A DNA stretch of 64,000 bases from Holacanthus passer (taxonomy: Eukaryota; Chordata; Actinopteri; Pomacanthidae), in contig JAFREQ010000045.1 in assembly GCA_025331565.1 (NCBI GenBank), positions 310,001-374,000 of the forward strand. The letters are read 5' to 3'. The position numbers were made by a program, and so were the translations under genes. This document shows positions 11,787-24,276 of this stretch, piece by piece. The notes under the pieces were generated by a model. It was given only the letters and a program-made list of their open reading frames with translations. It was not told where the DNA came from and searched no databases. The first letter of the stretch is position 1; every line of letters begins with the position of its first letter.

Positions 11787-14700
11787 GACTCATCTCACCA
11801 AATCCTCCTGTACTTTTCCCCTTGACGGATGAATTGTTTGTCGTGAATGTACTGGTAAACTTTTTTTTTCTTTTCTCTCTCTTTCCTCCAAAGTCACATA
11901 TTTAAGAGTATATTTGAGAAAAAAAGATATAGGTCCATATATTATGTATTGTAGCTTTGCCGTGGACTGACTGGGTCCAAAGCTATGTAAAAGTGCTTCT
12001 GTCTGCCTTTCCTCTAGTGTAGTAGATCCCCGAGTAGTGTAAGTGATGTAACTTTATATGTACTTTTTTGTGATATGAGATGCTTGTGCAATAGGTCGAT
12101 GAGGAAGAGTTTATTTTTGAATCATTTCTCATTTGCCGAGTATGTTGTTAAGTGCCAAACGTGGTTGTGTTCTATGTAACTTTACATTTTAAACTTCTGG
12201 TTTAAAACAAACAAAAAAAAAGCACTTCACCTTACCTCAGCTTAATCGACTGCCTCTACATCTGCACATAGTTCTTCAAGCAGTGATTCTGGATGATATT
12301 CTCTCGACTGTATAGCAGAACCAGCACATATTAAATCAGTATCCCAACCACAACAGGCCGTCGTAGGGATTTGGAAGCATGCAGGCCTACGAAACAAGGA
12401 AAGCGCAGAAGCATTTATGAAGGCGTGTTTGTCCATCGTGCATCACCTCAGCCTTTGACACCTCATGATGCTAATTTAATGTTGTCGCTTATCACGGCCG
12501 ACACTTTCTACTCTTTTTACACACACGTCTTTCTAGTGTATCTAAGGTGGTAAAGGCTCATTGAACCCATTTTGTTTGGCGTCACCAGCTACACGCACAT
12601 ATCAAAATGGGCACCGTTTCCAACCAGGCTGTATATTCTGCTTGCTGAGTGTGAGTGTGCTTTACATGTTATAATGAGGATCTAAAATCAGATACACTTC
12701 AGAGGTACAGTAGTTATAATCCTTAAGATTTTCTTTATTTCAAACCTCATTTCCGCAGCAGTTAATGTCTATATTATTTTTAATTTTACAACTCAGAGTA
12801 TAAATTGGGTTCCCACACACTGGAGATTTTATCTCACCGAATGGATCAAATAATACACAGCATCATGTCGGAGTGTTTGTGCCACTCAAAAAAAATTAAC
12901 TGTATTGTTTTCTTGGTAATGATTGTGTTTTGGAAGCAAGGCTACATTATGAAGTGGGAAAACTGGGCAACTGCCATAAAGGCCCCAAGACCCTTAGGGG
13001 CCACCAAAGCTCTCAGTTTACTGCACGTCAACTTGTTGCGGTAATTTGATTAGTTGCAAATGTGCAATATCACCATGTCCTACATTGTTAGCTAATTTTG
13101 TGGCCATGTCAAAAAGGACCACCGATGAATTAATCCACCCTTGATGACCAGCATTGCTCATGGTCTCATCGATTGGAAATCTAACCTGTGTCATTAACTG
13201 AAATTTTAAGGATTATAACTTTAAAGATGTAAACCTTTCATCTACAGTAACATAGTGACAGAGGCTATTTGTCAGTGGTGTTTTTGAATGAGCACTTAAT
13301 GAAAGATCGAGGATCTTGAGACACTGGGAACGGGGCAATAATGGTGTTTTCACGTCACCAGATTTGCAGCTACTGTATACCTGACATCACTTGCACTAAA
13401 TCATGGAGGGAGGACGAGCATCCCTGAGCATTGCAACTGAGATTTCTTCTTTATTCATTCACAAGCAATATTCGAGTATGGGTCCAATATGAATACCCTG
13501 CAAAATATCAAAACAGTGAATTCAAGTGTACAATAGTTAACGATAATCACGTTTCCTACTACGCTCAGTAGTTAGCAAAAAATAATCTAAAAACATGCTT
13601 ATTGTAGGCAGGTTAGTTGAAGGAATGTGAACCCTGACGAACAAGCAGAGGTTCTGTAGCATTTTCATTAGAACAAGTTAGAAAAGCACAATTTGCTCAA
13701 CATGGTCGGTCAGTGTACAATCACTTTTGATCATAGATTGTAAATAGTATTTCAAGATGTCCTAAGTACATATCTTTGTGTATACATAAGTGTATATAAG
13801 ACATATAACCAGAGACTATTTGTGAGGTAAAGTTATTCATATTTTCTCTATCTCCAATATAGAATACCTGTATTTTCATCCTGTTAATCCAAAAGGCTTT
13901 TTTCCTGTGTGTATGTACGTATGTCAGATACTTGACTTGGTTTGTGACTCTTCTAGCTCTTTCAAAGAAAACGTGTTTCAGGGACTGGCTTTAAAGAAAC
14001 GGACAGATTTCACCTTGAAATGCTTCCGAGTCTCCGCTCAGAGACTCTGGTGTTTGGATTTTAAATGAATATGCAAAGCCATTTTGACTCTGAAGCACTG
14101 TGTTTTTTGTGCACAAGTGATACTTGACGGTATGTGCCGACGTGTACCTTAGCGTGTTTGTAACTGTGTTGCCTTAGTATAAATTTGCCAGTATTGTCTA
14201 GTTTTCCTCCAAAGGGGAGGTTGTGCACTTTAGAGTATACACATGACCTAATAACGTGCAATGTCCAATGGTTGTTCATAAGTTGATGTTGAAAAAAAAA
14301 TTACTCAAAAATGTAACCTAAGCTCTTTGGCCTGAATGTGTCATGAATCTTGGAAATGAAAGCATTTAATTTTTTGCAGTTTGTCGATATTATAAAGCTT
14401 CTTGTTTAACTGTCTTCACATCCCAACGGAGAGTAGCCTGGAGTTTAAACCCTTTTAGATTTATCGGTCCTGATTTTAAAGTTGGCGTACACACTGTGAC
14501 ACAGACAACATCAGGTTTAAAACAGCGACAAAGGAATCTCACTGTGGTAGTCTTGGAAAGCCGGACATTTTGTTTCTCTTGCTGCTGCTGCTAGACTTGC
14601 TTCCTTTGCACGTGCATGCGATGCCTTGCCTATCCAGCTTGTTTGATATATATATACCTATTTCTATATATACATATATACAGTATGTGTAGCTCCTGTA

Positions 14701-15490
14701 ATTAGCTTTAGTGTCCAATGTATAGCTTAGCCTGTAGATTAGTGCACTGTCGCTCTAGCCTTTACATGTGATCTCTGTGTCTTGGGCTTCCTGTAAAGTT
14801 TCTCCGTGCCGCAAGCATGCTATCCTCGCCAAGCATTGTACTCCTCTCCGCGCTTGATCTGACTATCTCTATCCTCTGTCTTTCTCTTCTGCTTGAAGAC
14901 TGTCGCAGCTCAGAACGTAGAGTATTATATCTATATGTGTAGTCCCTCAGCATGTCTCTCTGAAAGCTCTTCTCTGCTCTGCACCTGTAACCACCTTCTT
15001 CTCTCTTTCTCTTCCGCTTCGGCCTCTGGTAGCAGTGACAACGTATCCTCGCACTTTCCTCTAACCTTTCTCGGCTACCCGCTGTCGTTCCCTTTGTGTG
15101 TCTGAGACGGCGTGTTGACTCGTGTCATGGTGTCGTCACGTCACTGTGTCTGGTTTTGTTTCACCGAGGCCCTTGACTCTACGGGATGTACAAGCCACAG
15201 AATCTAGATTTGATTGTTCAGATACTTGTCCGACGCAAGTGTTGTCAGCCTTTAACACAGACTTATGGAAGAAAATATACCCTGGTCTCTTGCTTACAGG
15301 AAATATTGTTTGTTTATGAGAACGATTTAAATCCCTAGTACTCAGAGTGCAGTTCATTTTCACTGAATATGGTGCAATTTTGAATCATATATTCTGCAAA
15401 CTGCTGTGCTAGCTTCTCTCAAACATTCATTTGTCCTGAACTCTATGTTAGTATTGGGAAAATAGAAATAAATATTGTCAAAACAAAGAT
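11787..15490 (+). other. gad2: Probable long gad2 3' UTR
   Basis: From the TAA stop to just after a canonical AATAAA at 15467-15472, which is followed by a T-rich element near 15502-15520. No convincing coding sequence is present, only scattered short ORFs. A Pumilio-type motif TGTAAATA lies at 13739-13746 and an AU-rich patch near 12110-12125. The extent is an inference: transcript ends upstream of 15.47 kb are possible and no RNA evidence was available. Confidence 0.5.
15467..15472 (+). terminator. Candidate poly(A) signal for gad2
   Basis: AATAAA, followed after about 30 bp by a T-rich downstream element. It is the first strong signal-plus-downstream-element pair I found after the gad2 stop. 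Confidence 0.5.
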
Positions 15491-18400
15491 GATTGCAATC
15501 TTCTTTTTTTCTTCTCTTACCTTTTCACATACCTGCAGTCACACTTCCAAACTTGTTGTGCTTCATCCTATAGGACAAAAACAGGTGTTGAAACTGTTAC
15601 ATAAACTGATGAGAAAGTCCTTGAGCAGCAAAGTGGGACCTGAAAAGTGGCACTTTTCACAGCACTACAAGGTCAGGATGTGTCACAGGTGCCGCATGTA
15701 CAGCATTAGTCATATTATGTAATATCTAAGATCATTGTTTCAGTGCCTCTCAAATTATAAAGTGATGAGTCACAAAGCAGCACATCAGCACAAAGAGAGG
15801 GTTTGTTATTATTGCCGACTGCAAATGCAGCACAAAACTGGTACCATTCGATTTCTTTATGAAGTTTATAATTTTTGAAGAAAATATTACCTTAAACAAA
15901 ATTACTGATTGTGCACATTTGCACATGTTTATTTATACTGCACATTTATTTTCAGCGGAAATAACAATCTGCTTTAAGGAAAGGTAGAGCGCATTAATCA
16001 TACAGGTATGTACACATGCATACAGATACTAACAAACAAAGCAGATCATAACAACTGATCAATAGTACACGACAAAACAGATTGTCATGCATTTCAATAC
16101 AGCATGCACGAAGCACAGATGTGCACACTTGTTGCACACAACATTTCAAAATAATAAAGATAATAATAATGTAAGCTGTAAAATATAAGGCTGTATGTGC
16201 CACTACAGTGAAAAATGTGATGGTAGGTTCCATCATCTCTCTAGATGGCACTGCTGCCCCACAGTTTACTCATGACGGAGCAACAGGGAGTGCATTTTTT
16301 TACCTTCTCTCAAAATAGGCATGAACTGTAAATGTGCCTGGAATTTTTGGCAAATAAAAATGATTTTCCGCTATTGTCTGACTGAGCTGTTTTTAGATTT
16401 CCTCTCAATCACGTCTGATTACTACACCGTTTTGTGTCCAAACAAAAGAAGAAAGGATGAAAAAAGACATCCCAAACTATGTGAGAGGTTTCCAGATGGT
16501 TCGCCTCATCTTCTCTCTCTCTCATACACAAACGCACACACAGCTGATAAATAGGAGAGTAGCACATGGGAATAATCTTTGACAAAGACTGAGACAGAGA
16601 ATGACCTTATTTGTTTATTTAAAAGCCATAAAGGCCCCGATAAGAACGTTAGATATACATGTGTATGTTTCAAACAAAACATCTGGGGAGCACACTATCA
16701 GCTGGCTCCGAGTGAAGCGGAGGAAATGGTTTTAACATTACAAATATGACATGCAATCATTCAGTTAGTTAACTGTTTCCACACAGCAGCTTGAGCCGTT
16801 CTGCGTGATGACGTCCGAGATAGTTCGATGAAATCATTCATCAATCTCCTAACAGGAGAGTGATCTATAAGAGGAAAATCTGCCTCACCGTAAAGTCTGA
16901 GGACATGATTTTAGCATGTATCTGGTTCACAACCAAGTTTATCTCTACTGCTGATAGGTTGTGGCTATGTTATTGTGTACCACAAAAAAATCTTTACCAA
17001 AACGCTGCAAGAGGCTGCAATATTAATCAAATTCCACAACATGAAACATGTCCTGAAGGTGGCACTTGACGAAAGGTCTATCCCCTCGGAAGCATGAATA
17101 TGTCGAGTAAATATATCTGATCAAGCAATCTGCATGAACTTCATCAGACTTCATCCTCTGCATGAATGTGTTCCATAAATTTCAATGCAACCTGCACGTT
17201 AACATTTTGATATTTATTTATGAATAAGTAGAATAAGTAGGTCTGAGGTCTCAGTAAAATAGAGAGAATTCATCTTTTGGGGATCATTCATGACAAGTTT
17301 CATTGAAAAAATCAGCCTGATGTTTTCAAGCATGAATATAGATTTCACGTAACTTTATTGTTTTAAAATTGAACCTTGTCAGTAGATTTGATTTTATAAT
17401 AAATTAGGTTCAGTTCTAGTGATATAAAATAAAATGTACTGGACTGAACCGCACTTGAAGCCATTATGGGATCTTTCCTCTCTCACAGCCCACACGGGGA
17501 GTTTTACGATCTACTGTTCTTGCTTCACGGTCGCACAGGAACAAAATGACTCGTCAGCTCATCCTCCATTAATTATCATCAAGGAATTACCTGTGTGTAC
17601 TCTTGACATCACATTTTGGATTCTGGTGTCAGGAGACCAAATTAATTTCAATCAACCTTGACACGCTGCCTGTGCAGCTGCTGTTATCATCCTGACAGGC
17701 AGCTCCGTCTTCCACAGAGCGTAAATATTTTCATCACTGCCTTCACAGATTGAAAAGTAACTCAAAGAATAATAAGAATAATGACTTAATGGCTCGGTCT
17801 GACACTTCTCAGCGATTCATCCTGCAAGTTTCCTTCCTCTCAGTGATCAGAGACGTTCCCACATGAGCAGTTTATCACCAGCGTCACCTTGATGATCTGC
17901 TCAGTGTTTGCATCAACCCCGACCATGTGGAGCACATCACGGCCCTTGTAAAGTCCCGGCGCTCTAATCCTGCACGTGATAACACAAAGAGGAGACGAGC
18001 CGCTCTGTCCAAACACACAGGCTGCAGAAACGACAAATGTAGCAAACATGTCATGAAGTTTAAGTCGAAGAAGTTACTCTTTCTTCAAACTTGGCGGTGA
18101 TTTATGAGCAGAGCAACAGATGGTAAAATCAGGGTGGCTGGCTTGAGAGAGGCTTACCAAAGCACTTTGACAGAAAGGCCAAAAGGATTCTCATGCTTCT
18201 ATAAACGACTGAAGTCCTTCCTGAAAGTGGACCGTGTGCATGTGTGCGCTAGGGCGGCTAAGCCGAGCCAGATGTCGGCGTCTGTTGGAATTGGTGGCGT
18301 TCACCTCGCGGCCGTACGTTTCCTGAACTCTGCCTCTGCCCTAATGTCAACCCAGAAGCTGGTGGGTCATCCGTTAGTGTTTGGTTTCACTCTGACACTG

Positions 18401-19568
18401 ACACTGCTCAGCTCACACATGAAAGCCCGGTCACCTTAGGGGAGAGGCCACATGCTTGGCTGACAGCAGAAGAAGCTGCAAAGACACATTTTTTAACCCC
18501 CTCACATGTGTTGTGTTATTTATCAGCTGTCCAGCCGGGAGTTTGAATCCTGGAAATGAAAGCCAAGATTTCAGTGTGTTCCAGCTCGTTGTTTTGGTGT
18601 CATGGCCTCTAACTTGACTGTTTTAAACCCTCTGTACTACTTAACTGCTCAGATCTAATGAGGCAAAAAGGCACAATCAGCCAGACAATCAGACAAGTTT
18701 TTAAAAAATTTTCAAGGTTATCCAAAGTTTTTTAAAAGAGACAACAAAGGTGAACGTTTTGACCCAATTGCTTGTGACTGACTGCTCATGTTTTTGCAGC
18801 CAGACAAGAATGTTGATACTGGATGATTCTGCAAAACCCAGATTCCATCCAATGATAATATTTTTTCTCACTAATATCTGCACATGGCATCTACAGGTTA
18901 GGTAAAGGAATGATTATGGCAAAAGATATTGTTACAGTCAACTAAGACACTTGAAAATCCAAAAAAAAAAAAAAGGTGAATCTTACGTGCTGGTCTGTGA
19001 CGGGTCACAACTTCCAGCCTCCTGCATGAAAGCCTGACATGCTACATGCTGATCCACCAAACCATTATTTTCCACCTGGCCACATAAAAAACACAGTTCT
19101 TCCTGCACTAAGACTGAACATTAGCAGTGGATGCAAATCACAAGATGCGTAATGATCCAATATGGATGTTCTTTAGGATACTGGATCAGTTTTTTCATCA
19201 TCTGACCAGGTCATAGAAATGTCCCCACGTTCCCAGATCATAGCTGTTCTTTTAGCAGGTATAATGTTATAAGAATAGAGATGGTGGCCAAAACTTCAAA
19301 GACAAAACCAAACGTGTACTACATTTGAATTGTCCTAAGCTTAAAAAGTTTACATCCCTCGTTTCACCTGCAAATCGCCAAATCCAATGCTTGCTGGTTT
19401 GCATCTGCTTCGGGACTATTACACTTTTGTTGACTCCTTAAGCCAAAGACACTCTGTTGAGCCTGCTTCGTTAGTCGAAAGTCAGTCATACTCATTAGCT
19501 TCTGTGACCTCGCTGTGCACCCTGCCTGCTACCTAAGCATACACTATATGTTCTGTTGCAAAGCACTG

Positions 19569-19606
19569 CACACACGCACACACACACACACACACAAACA
19601 CACACC
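19569..19606 (+). repeat. (CA)n microsatellite
   Basis: Imperfect CA array with one CG and one AAA interruption. Confidence 0.9.
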
Positions 19607-19883
19607 ACTCAACTTCTTGTGGTATGTGCAGAGTCATTTGTATGGATGCATTCGGTGAGATAGTTAATCTGTAAGCGCCTGCCGGAGAAAGCAATTAACC
19701 TCACGGACCACCGGGGAGTTGATATGAGTGAGAGAGCATCTCTCCACCATTTAAATATACACCAGAGGGACTCGCTCGCTCACATTCAGCCAACCTATTA
19801 TTCATCATCAGCGCTTTAAATGGCCTCTTCAGGAAGACAGCAAGACAGGCCTCCCACCCTCTCACATATAGATGTGTATATTG

Positions 19884-19908
19884 TACACACACACACACAC
19901 ACACACAG
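19884..19908 (+). repeat. (AC)n microsatellite
   Basis: Uninterrupted AC/CA array of about 12 units. Confidence 0.9.
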
Positions 19909-22290
19909 GTATTCATTTCCACACCCAGACTGACTGATCCTCATGGCTCTGGAGTTTCAGATTGCCCTTGACGCAGAAATGATTAAGGTCAGCTAAAGAA
20001 CAAGAAAATTAAATGCTGCATTCCTGGTGATCCGGGAATTTACCAGACACTGGAGGGAACTATGCAGAGCCATTGCCAAGTCTGAGAGAGGGACATACAG
20101 CATGTCCAGCTTGATTATTTCCAATGCCAGTTTAGGTTTCAACTGGCCAAAATATTTGAAAGTACTGCTGTTGTGAAAAAGAAACAGTTTTCTACAGATT
20201 TTCTCTGTTCAATGACGCAGAAAATCTCAGGACCACAAAGAGCTTGGTGGTCAACTTTTTTTGTGTTTGTCAGACCGAGAAACTTTTCACAGGCTGTTCA
20301 ATATGAATCCCACTCTGTGTTTGTGGCTACTGACCTGCCAGCTCATTCCCTCATGCATCAGTAACCTCTCTAATGAAGAGAAAAACACCGGCACAGATGG
20401 ACGAAGGAGGGGAGGAGAGTGCAACAGATGAGTGGATGCACAGGAGAGAGAGGACGATGGAGAATTCATGATGAAACGAACTAACTTACTAAGAGATATT
20501 GATGCTGTGTTTGCACTGAAGGCACAACTAAGTGGACTTTAAGTTTGAAAAGAGGCAGGGGAAGTAAAGATCATCTCAGAGTTAAACCTCAGTGATTTGA
20601 GACAAAGAACCACATTTTACACAAGCTGCTTGACTCTGTGAATGAAAATCTGTGGATCAGTCCAGAGTGAACATTCATGGTGCCCTGATGATGCATCCTG
20701 TCACAGGCATTAGATTACCACACGGGGATAAATGACGTTTTTGAGTTGAATTGAGTTGAAAGGCAAAAATGTCCAGAATGAGGACATTTCAAATTCGCAT
20801 TGGATTCAGTTTCCAGATTTAGACTATGTTAGTGTAATTAATCCCCAGGAGAAACCAACAAGCCGGATAAAAAAAAAAAAAAAAAATCAACGACATCATT
20901 ACAGACTTTCTTCACACCTCATAAATCGGCTGTCGAGCACCACTGTAACACACTGCAGCATCAAACCTGACCACATGGTCTAAACATTTCCCTGTAGACA
21001 AGAGGCCTCGGCTCTTACAGTAACATCCGCTTCTGATTAAAGCAAGTCTGTCTCCAGCTTTGTCCTTTTTAAGTCAACATTGGAGCAGACTGGGGCCGGG
21101 CTCGGGTCGGGAGGATCGCTGTGACTGATGTGTCTATTAACATGACACCGTGTTGCAGTTTTTCAGTCCAAATGAACAAATGATTAAGATACACAGTTAG
21201 AGTATTAGGTTAAACACTTTCTAAATATAAAAGGGAGTGATATTATATGTATATTGGATTGTTTAGATGTTGAAGCAGTTGTGCTTTTGGAATCGTCAGA
21301 CATTTCTGTTGTTGTTGAAGTAACTTCCTAACATGTCATTGACTGTTTGAGTGAAATTCAAACACAAAAACCCACAGAAAGCAAATAAACTCACAACAGA
21401 TGCACTGCGGTGATGAATGATGTTTCTCTGTTTTGCCACAGATTCTCAGGCATGCAAATCTGCAGCCCATCAGACTTTTGTGTTTTTTTGCATCACAATA
21501 TTTGTGAACTGATTTTGTGAATTCTTTGGTTGATGAATTTATGTTGATTGAGGCCTCTGATTTGTGGCAAACGTCTATGAACTCTTGGTTTTCTGTGTAT
21601 GTGTAAAAGATGAATGTGTATGAAAATGTGAAATAAGTTTCCACCTCATTCAAAGTGGCAATATTTCATCTGACTACTTGTACGTGAAAGGGCTCTGACT
21701 CATTTCTGATCGGTGCAATTTGCCCCTTGTTCCAGTTGCCCCTGGTCTCGTCCTGAAATGTTGGTGGTCACAAGAAAGTGGGTTAAAAAAGTTGCGTAAA
21801 AGTAGCTAAACTCGGTCTTTCGGTGACTGAGTGCCACTATGACGGATCTCACGTCCGTGCATTAGGTCTCACAACAATCTGGAGTTGTGTTTCTGGCCTC
21901 TTGATGAATCCAAGTCCATTCTCTCTCCTTTAGCTGTGGCCTCCACCCACTCCACGAGAAAATTACTTCCCAACCATAGACTGATGGACGTTAGACTTTG
22001 CAGCTTCACCAGCTATTTGCTGGCTTTATACGTCTGCCATGTGGCGCGAGGAGAGAAGCATGAAGTGGGCTTATCACAGCTTGCTGGAAACAGATGCTGG
22101 AAACGGGGTTGATGAGAGTGGAACTTGTGGCCGAACACCCAAATTTAAACTAATTAAAACTAAAAGCAGTGTCGTAGAGTTAAGAGGAAATGCAAAAGTA
22201 GGTGATAAATCTCAGACTTTGTCGCTACAAGCGAATCCTTTCACATTACACGAGTCAGAAAATATTGATTACAGGAGTTTTAAAGACAAT

Positions 22291-22291
22291 G

Positions 22292-22318
<27 letters not shown>
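22291..22318 (+). repeat. (CA)14 microsatellite
   Basis: Perfect CA array. It creates the histidine-threonine runs in overlapping spurious ORFs. Confidence 0.95.
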
Positions 22319-22323
<5 letters not shown>

Positions 22324-23558
22324 TTTCTCTCTTTCCTGCTTTGTTTCTCTGTCCTCGTTTCTCTCTCTGATGTCTCTGAAAGTCTTCAAGTGCTGTGGGT
22401 CTCATTTGATCTACAGCGTCAGACATCTGGAGCGCTGCTCCGCTCAAACACCTGTTTTCAATTCAGGCAACCGACAGAAACATTTGATTGTTTCTCACAA
22501 GCAAACCTTTTTTTTTTCTCTCCCTCTCATTGACTCACAGGCTATTTGTTATGTTTAAACCAAAGAACAGCTCTCTTAAAGGTAATAGATAGAGGAATAA
22601 TTTCAACTTGATTAAGACCAATTGAGAGGAAAATACAGTGTATGATTTTCCAGGTATTATGTCTGCAATTTTGGCACCTCAGCTGCTGAATAAGGTTGCA
22701 TTCAAATAGGTTCAGTATGTTTGAGATTAAGTGGAATGAGTAACGTCTGAATGTTAAACTTTTACCCTTTAACTTAATGGAAAATAATAACTGTTCACTG
22801 TGAAATGTTGATTGTCATGATACGTAAGTTCACTATGAAATTAATGTCAGATATTAGAATTAAGGTCACATGAGAGGTCACATGATGTGGGTGGACAGGA
22901 ATTCTTTAAGTGCACGTTATGATAATTTAAAAATGTTGAAACAACAAAATTATGAAACACCTTCTTTACTTGGAAGAAGGCAACATTAACTTTTACAAGC
23001 TAGAGTGAGATTTAGTTTCTGGCAAAATACGTGTACATTTTATTTGGTGTTGAACAAATTTGCATGCATTGATGTACCACAAGACATGTGCAGGGAGCCC
23101 GACCACAGAAAAAAAAAAATCACTAAACATAATGAAGTGAGAATAAAGCTGAAGAATTTCAGTGGCGGCGTCACTGCCAATTCCCTGAAACACTTAATTG
23201 TGCCTAATTGTTTAGAGGACAGAACGCACACAGAGGCAATTAGGAATGATATGCATGGGCAACTCTTCACAGGGAAACAGCGTTTAGGCAGAAGAATAAC
23301 AAAGTACTCTATGACTGTATACTGTGTCAAACTATACGTGTGCAAATAAACATATGATATAGAAGCGATCACTGTATTTGAATATCAACACTGCTTAATC
23401 AGTGTTTTACATATATTTGACAATTTATAGTGTAAATGCAAAAGTCCTGTTGTATAAAAGGCAAATAAATATCATCAAAAACAAAAACTCCTGCTTATTG
23501 AAAGTTTACTACATAACATTTGTGTATAGTTCTTTCATGACAAACTCTTCAGAGCATC

Positions 23559-23765
23559 AAAGGAATTGACATTTTGGAAAATGTATTCTCTTCGTGGCGT
23601 CAGGTTTGATGAGGATTGATGCTGCTCTCACCGGCCTGGTTGTTTCCATCTGTTTTCAGTTTTTGTGCTAATCTAACTTTCTGCTGAGAGTGGTATCGAT
23701 CTCATCATTTAACTCTCCAGGAAGTGAATGAGTGAATCTCTCAAAATGTCAAACCATTGTTTTAA
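23559..23765. mobile_element. MITE-like element with terminal inverted repeats
   Basis: The left end AAAGGAATTGACATTTTGG and the right end (reverse complement TTAAAACAATGGTTTGACAT) share TTGACATTTTG in inverted orientation. The interior carries, reversed, a GAGAGT-TAAATGATGAGATCGATACCACTCTC-like segment. That interior and the AAAGGAAT...ACATTTTGG ends are typical of a very abundant fish MITE family. No coding capacity. Related fragments occur at 33685, 40610 and 42430. Confidence 0.65.
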
Positions 23766-23894
23766 ATGCCTAACGATATAATACAAAAAGTTTTGTTACA
23801 TACAGTACGCGAGTTAAATATGTGCAGGAACAGAAGGATATACAGTACATATCAAACAACTCTCTCTCAATACACGTATGCAAAAGTAGGCATG

Positions 23895-24002
23895 CCAATG
23901 TGTGTGTACACATGCACACATGCACATACACACATATAAAAGCACCACTGCACATGTACATACACACATTCATACACACTGTACAGACACACACAAACAC
24001 AT
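23895..24002. repeat. Degenerate TG/CA-rich alternating purine-pyrimidine tract
   Basis: Runs from TGTGTGTACACATGCACACA through CACATACACACAT to ACACACACAAACACA. The GTGTGTAC...ACAC transition could fold back on itself. Confidence 0.7.
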
Positions 24003-24276
24003 TCCATGAAGAATTGGTCACTGCTCAACCAGCCGAAGTACTTCAAGCAAAGGCAGTACTTACACTAAGTAAATCATACCCAAAAGAGATTTCACAACCT
24101 AAACAGCTGATGCATTTAAAACAATAATATGACAAAATATGTGTAATAGATGAATAACACTTTTCATCAACCAGTATTTTTCCTTAATTTGGTAAATTGT
24201 TGAATCTGCTCTGCAATTCAATATCGTGCAAAACTGTCTGTGTTTTCACAAAGCGGAGGCTTCGTCCCTTCTTGGA

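Larger units (their letters stand above)
15491..24276. other. Intergenic region between gad2 and the unnamed minus-strand gene
   Basis: Nearly 8.8 kb with no supported gene. It holds CA microsatellites (19569-19606, 19884-19908, 22291-22318, 23895-24002), A-tracts and one MITE-like element (23559-23765). The end nearest 24277 is likely to contain the 3' UTR of the minus-strand gene. One AATAAA on that strand is at 23044-23039, but I cannot tell whether it is used. Confidence 0.6.

Noticed and set aside
22039..22558. Overlapping ORFs of 164 and 118 codons with His-Thr runs
   Set aside because: Driven by the CA microsatellite; no splice context and no similarity I recognise.
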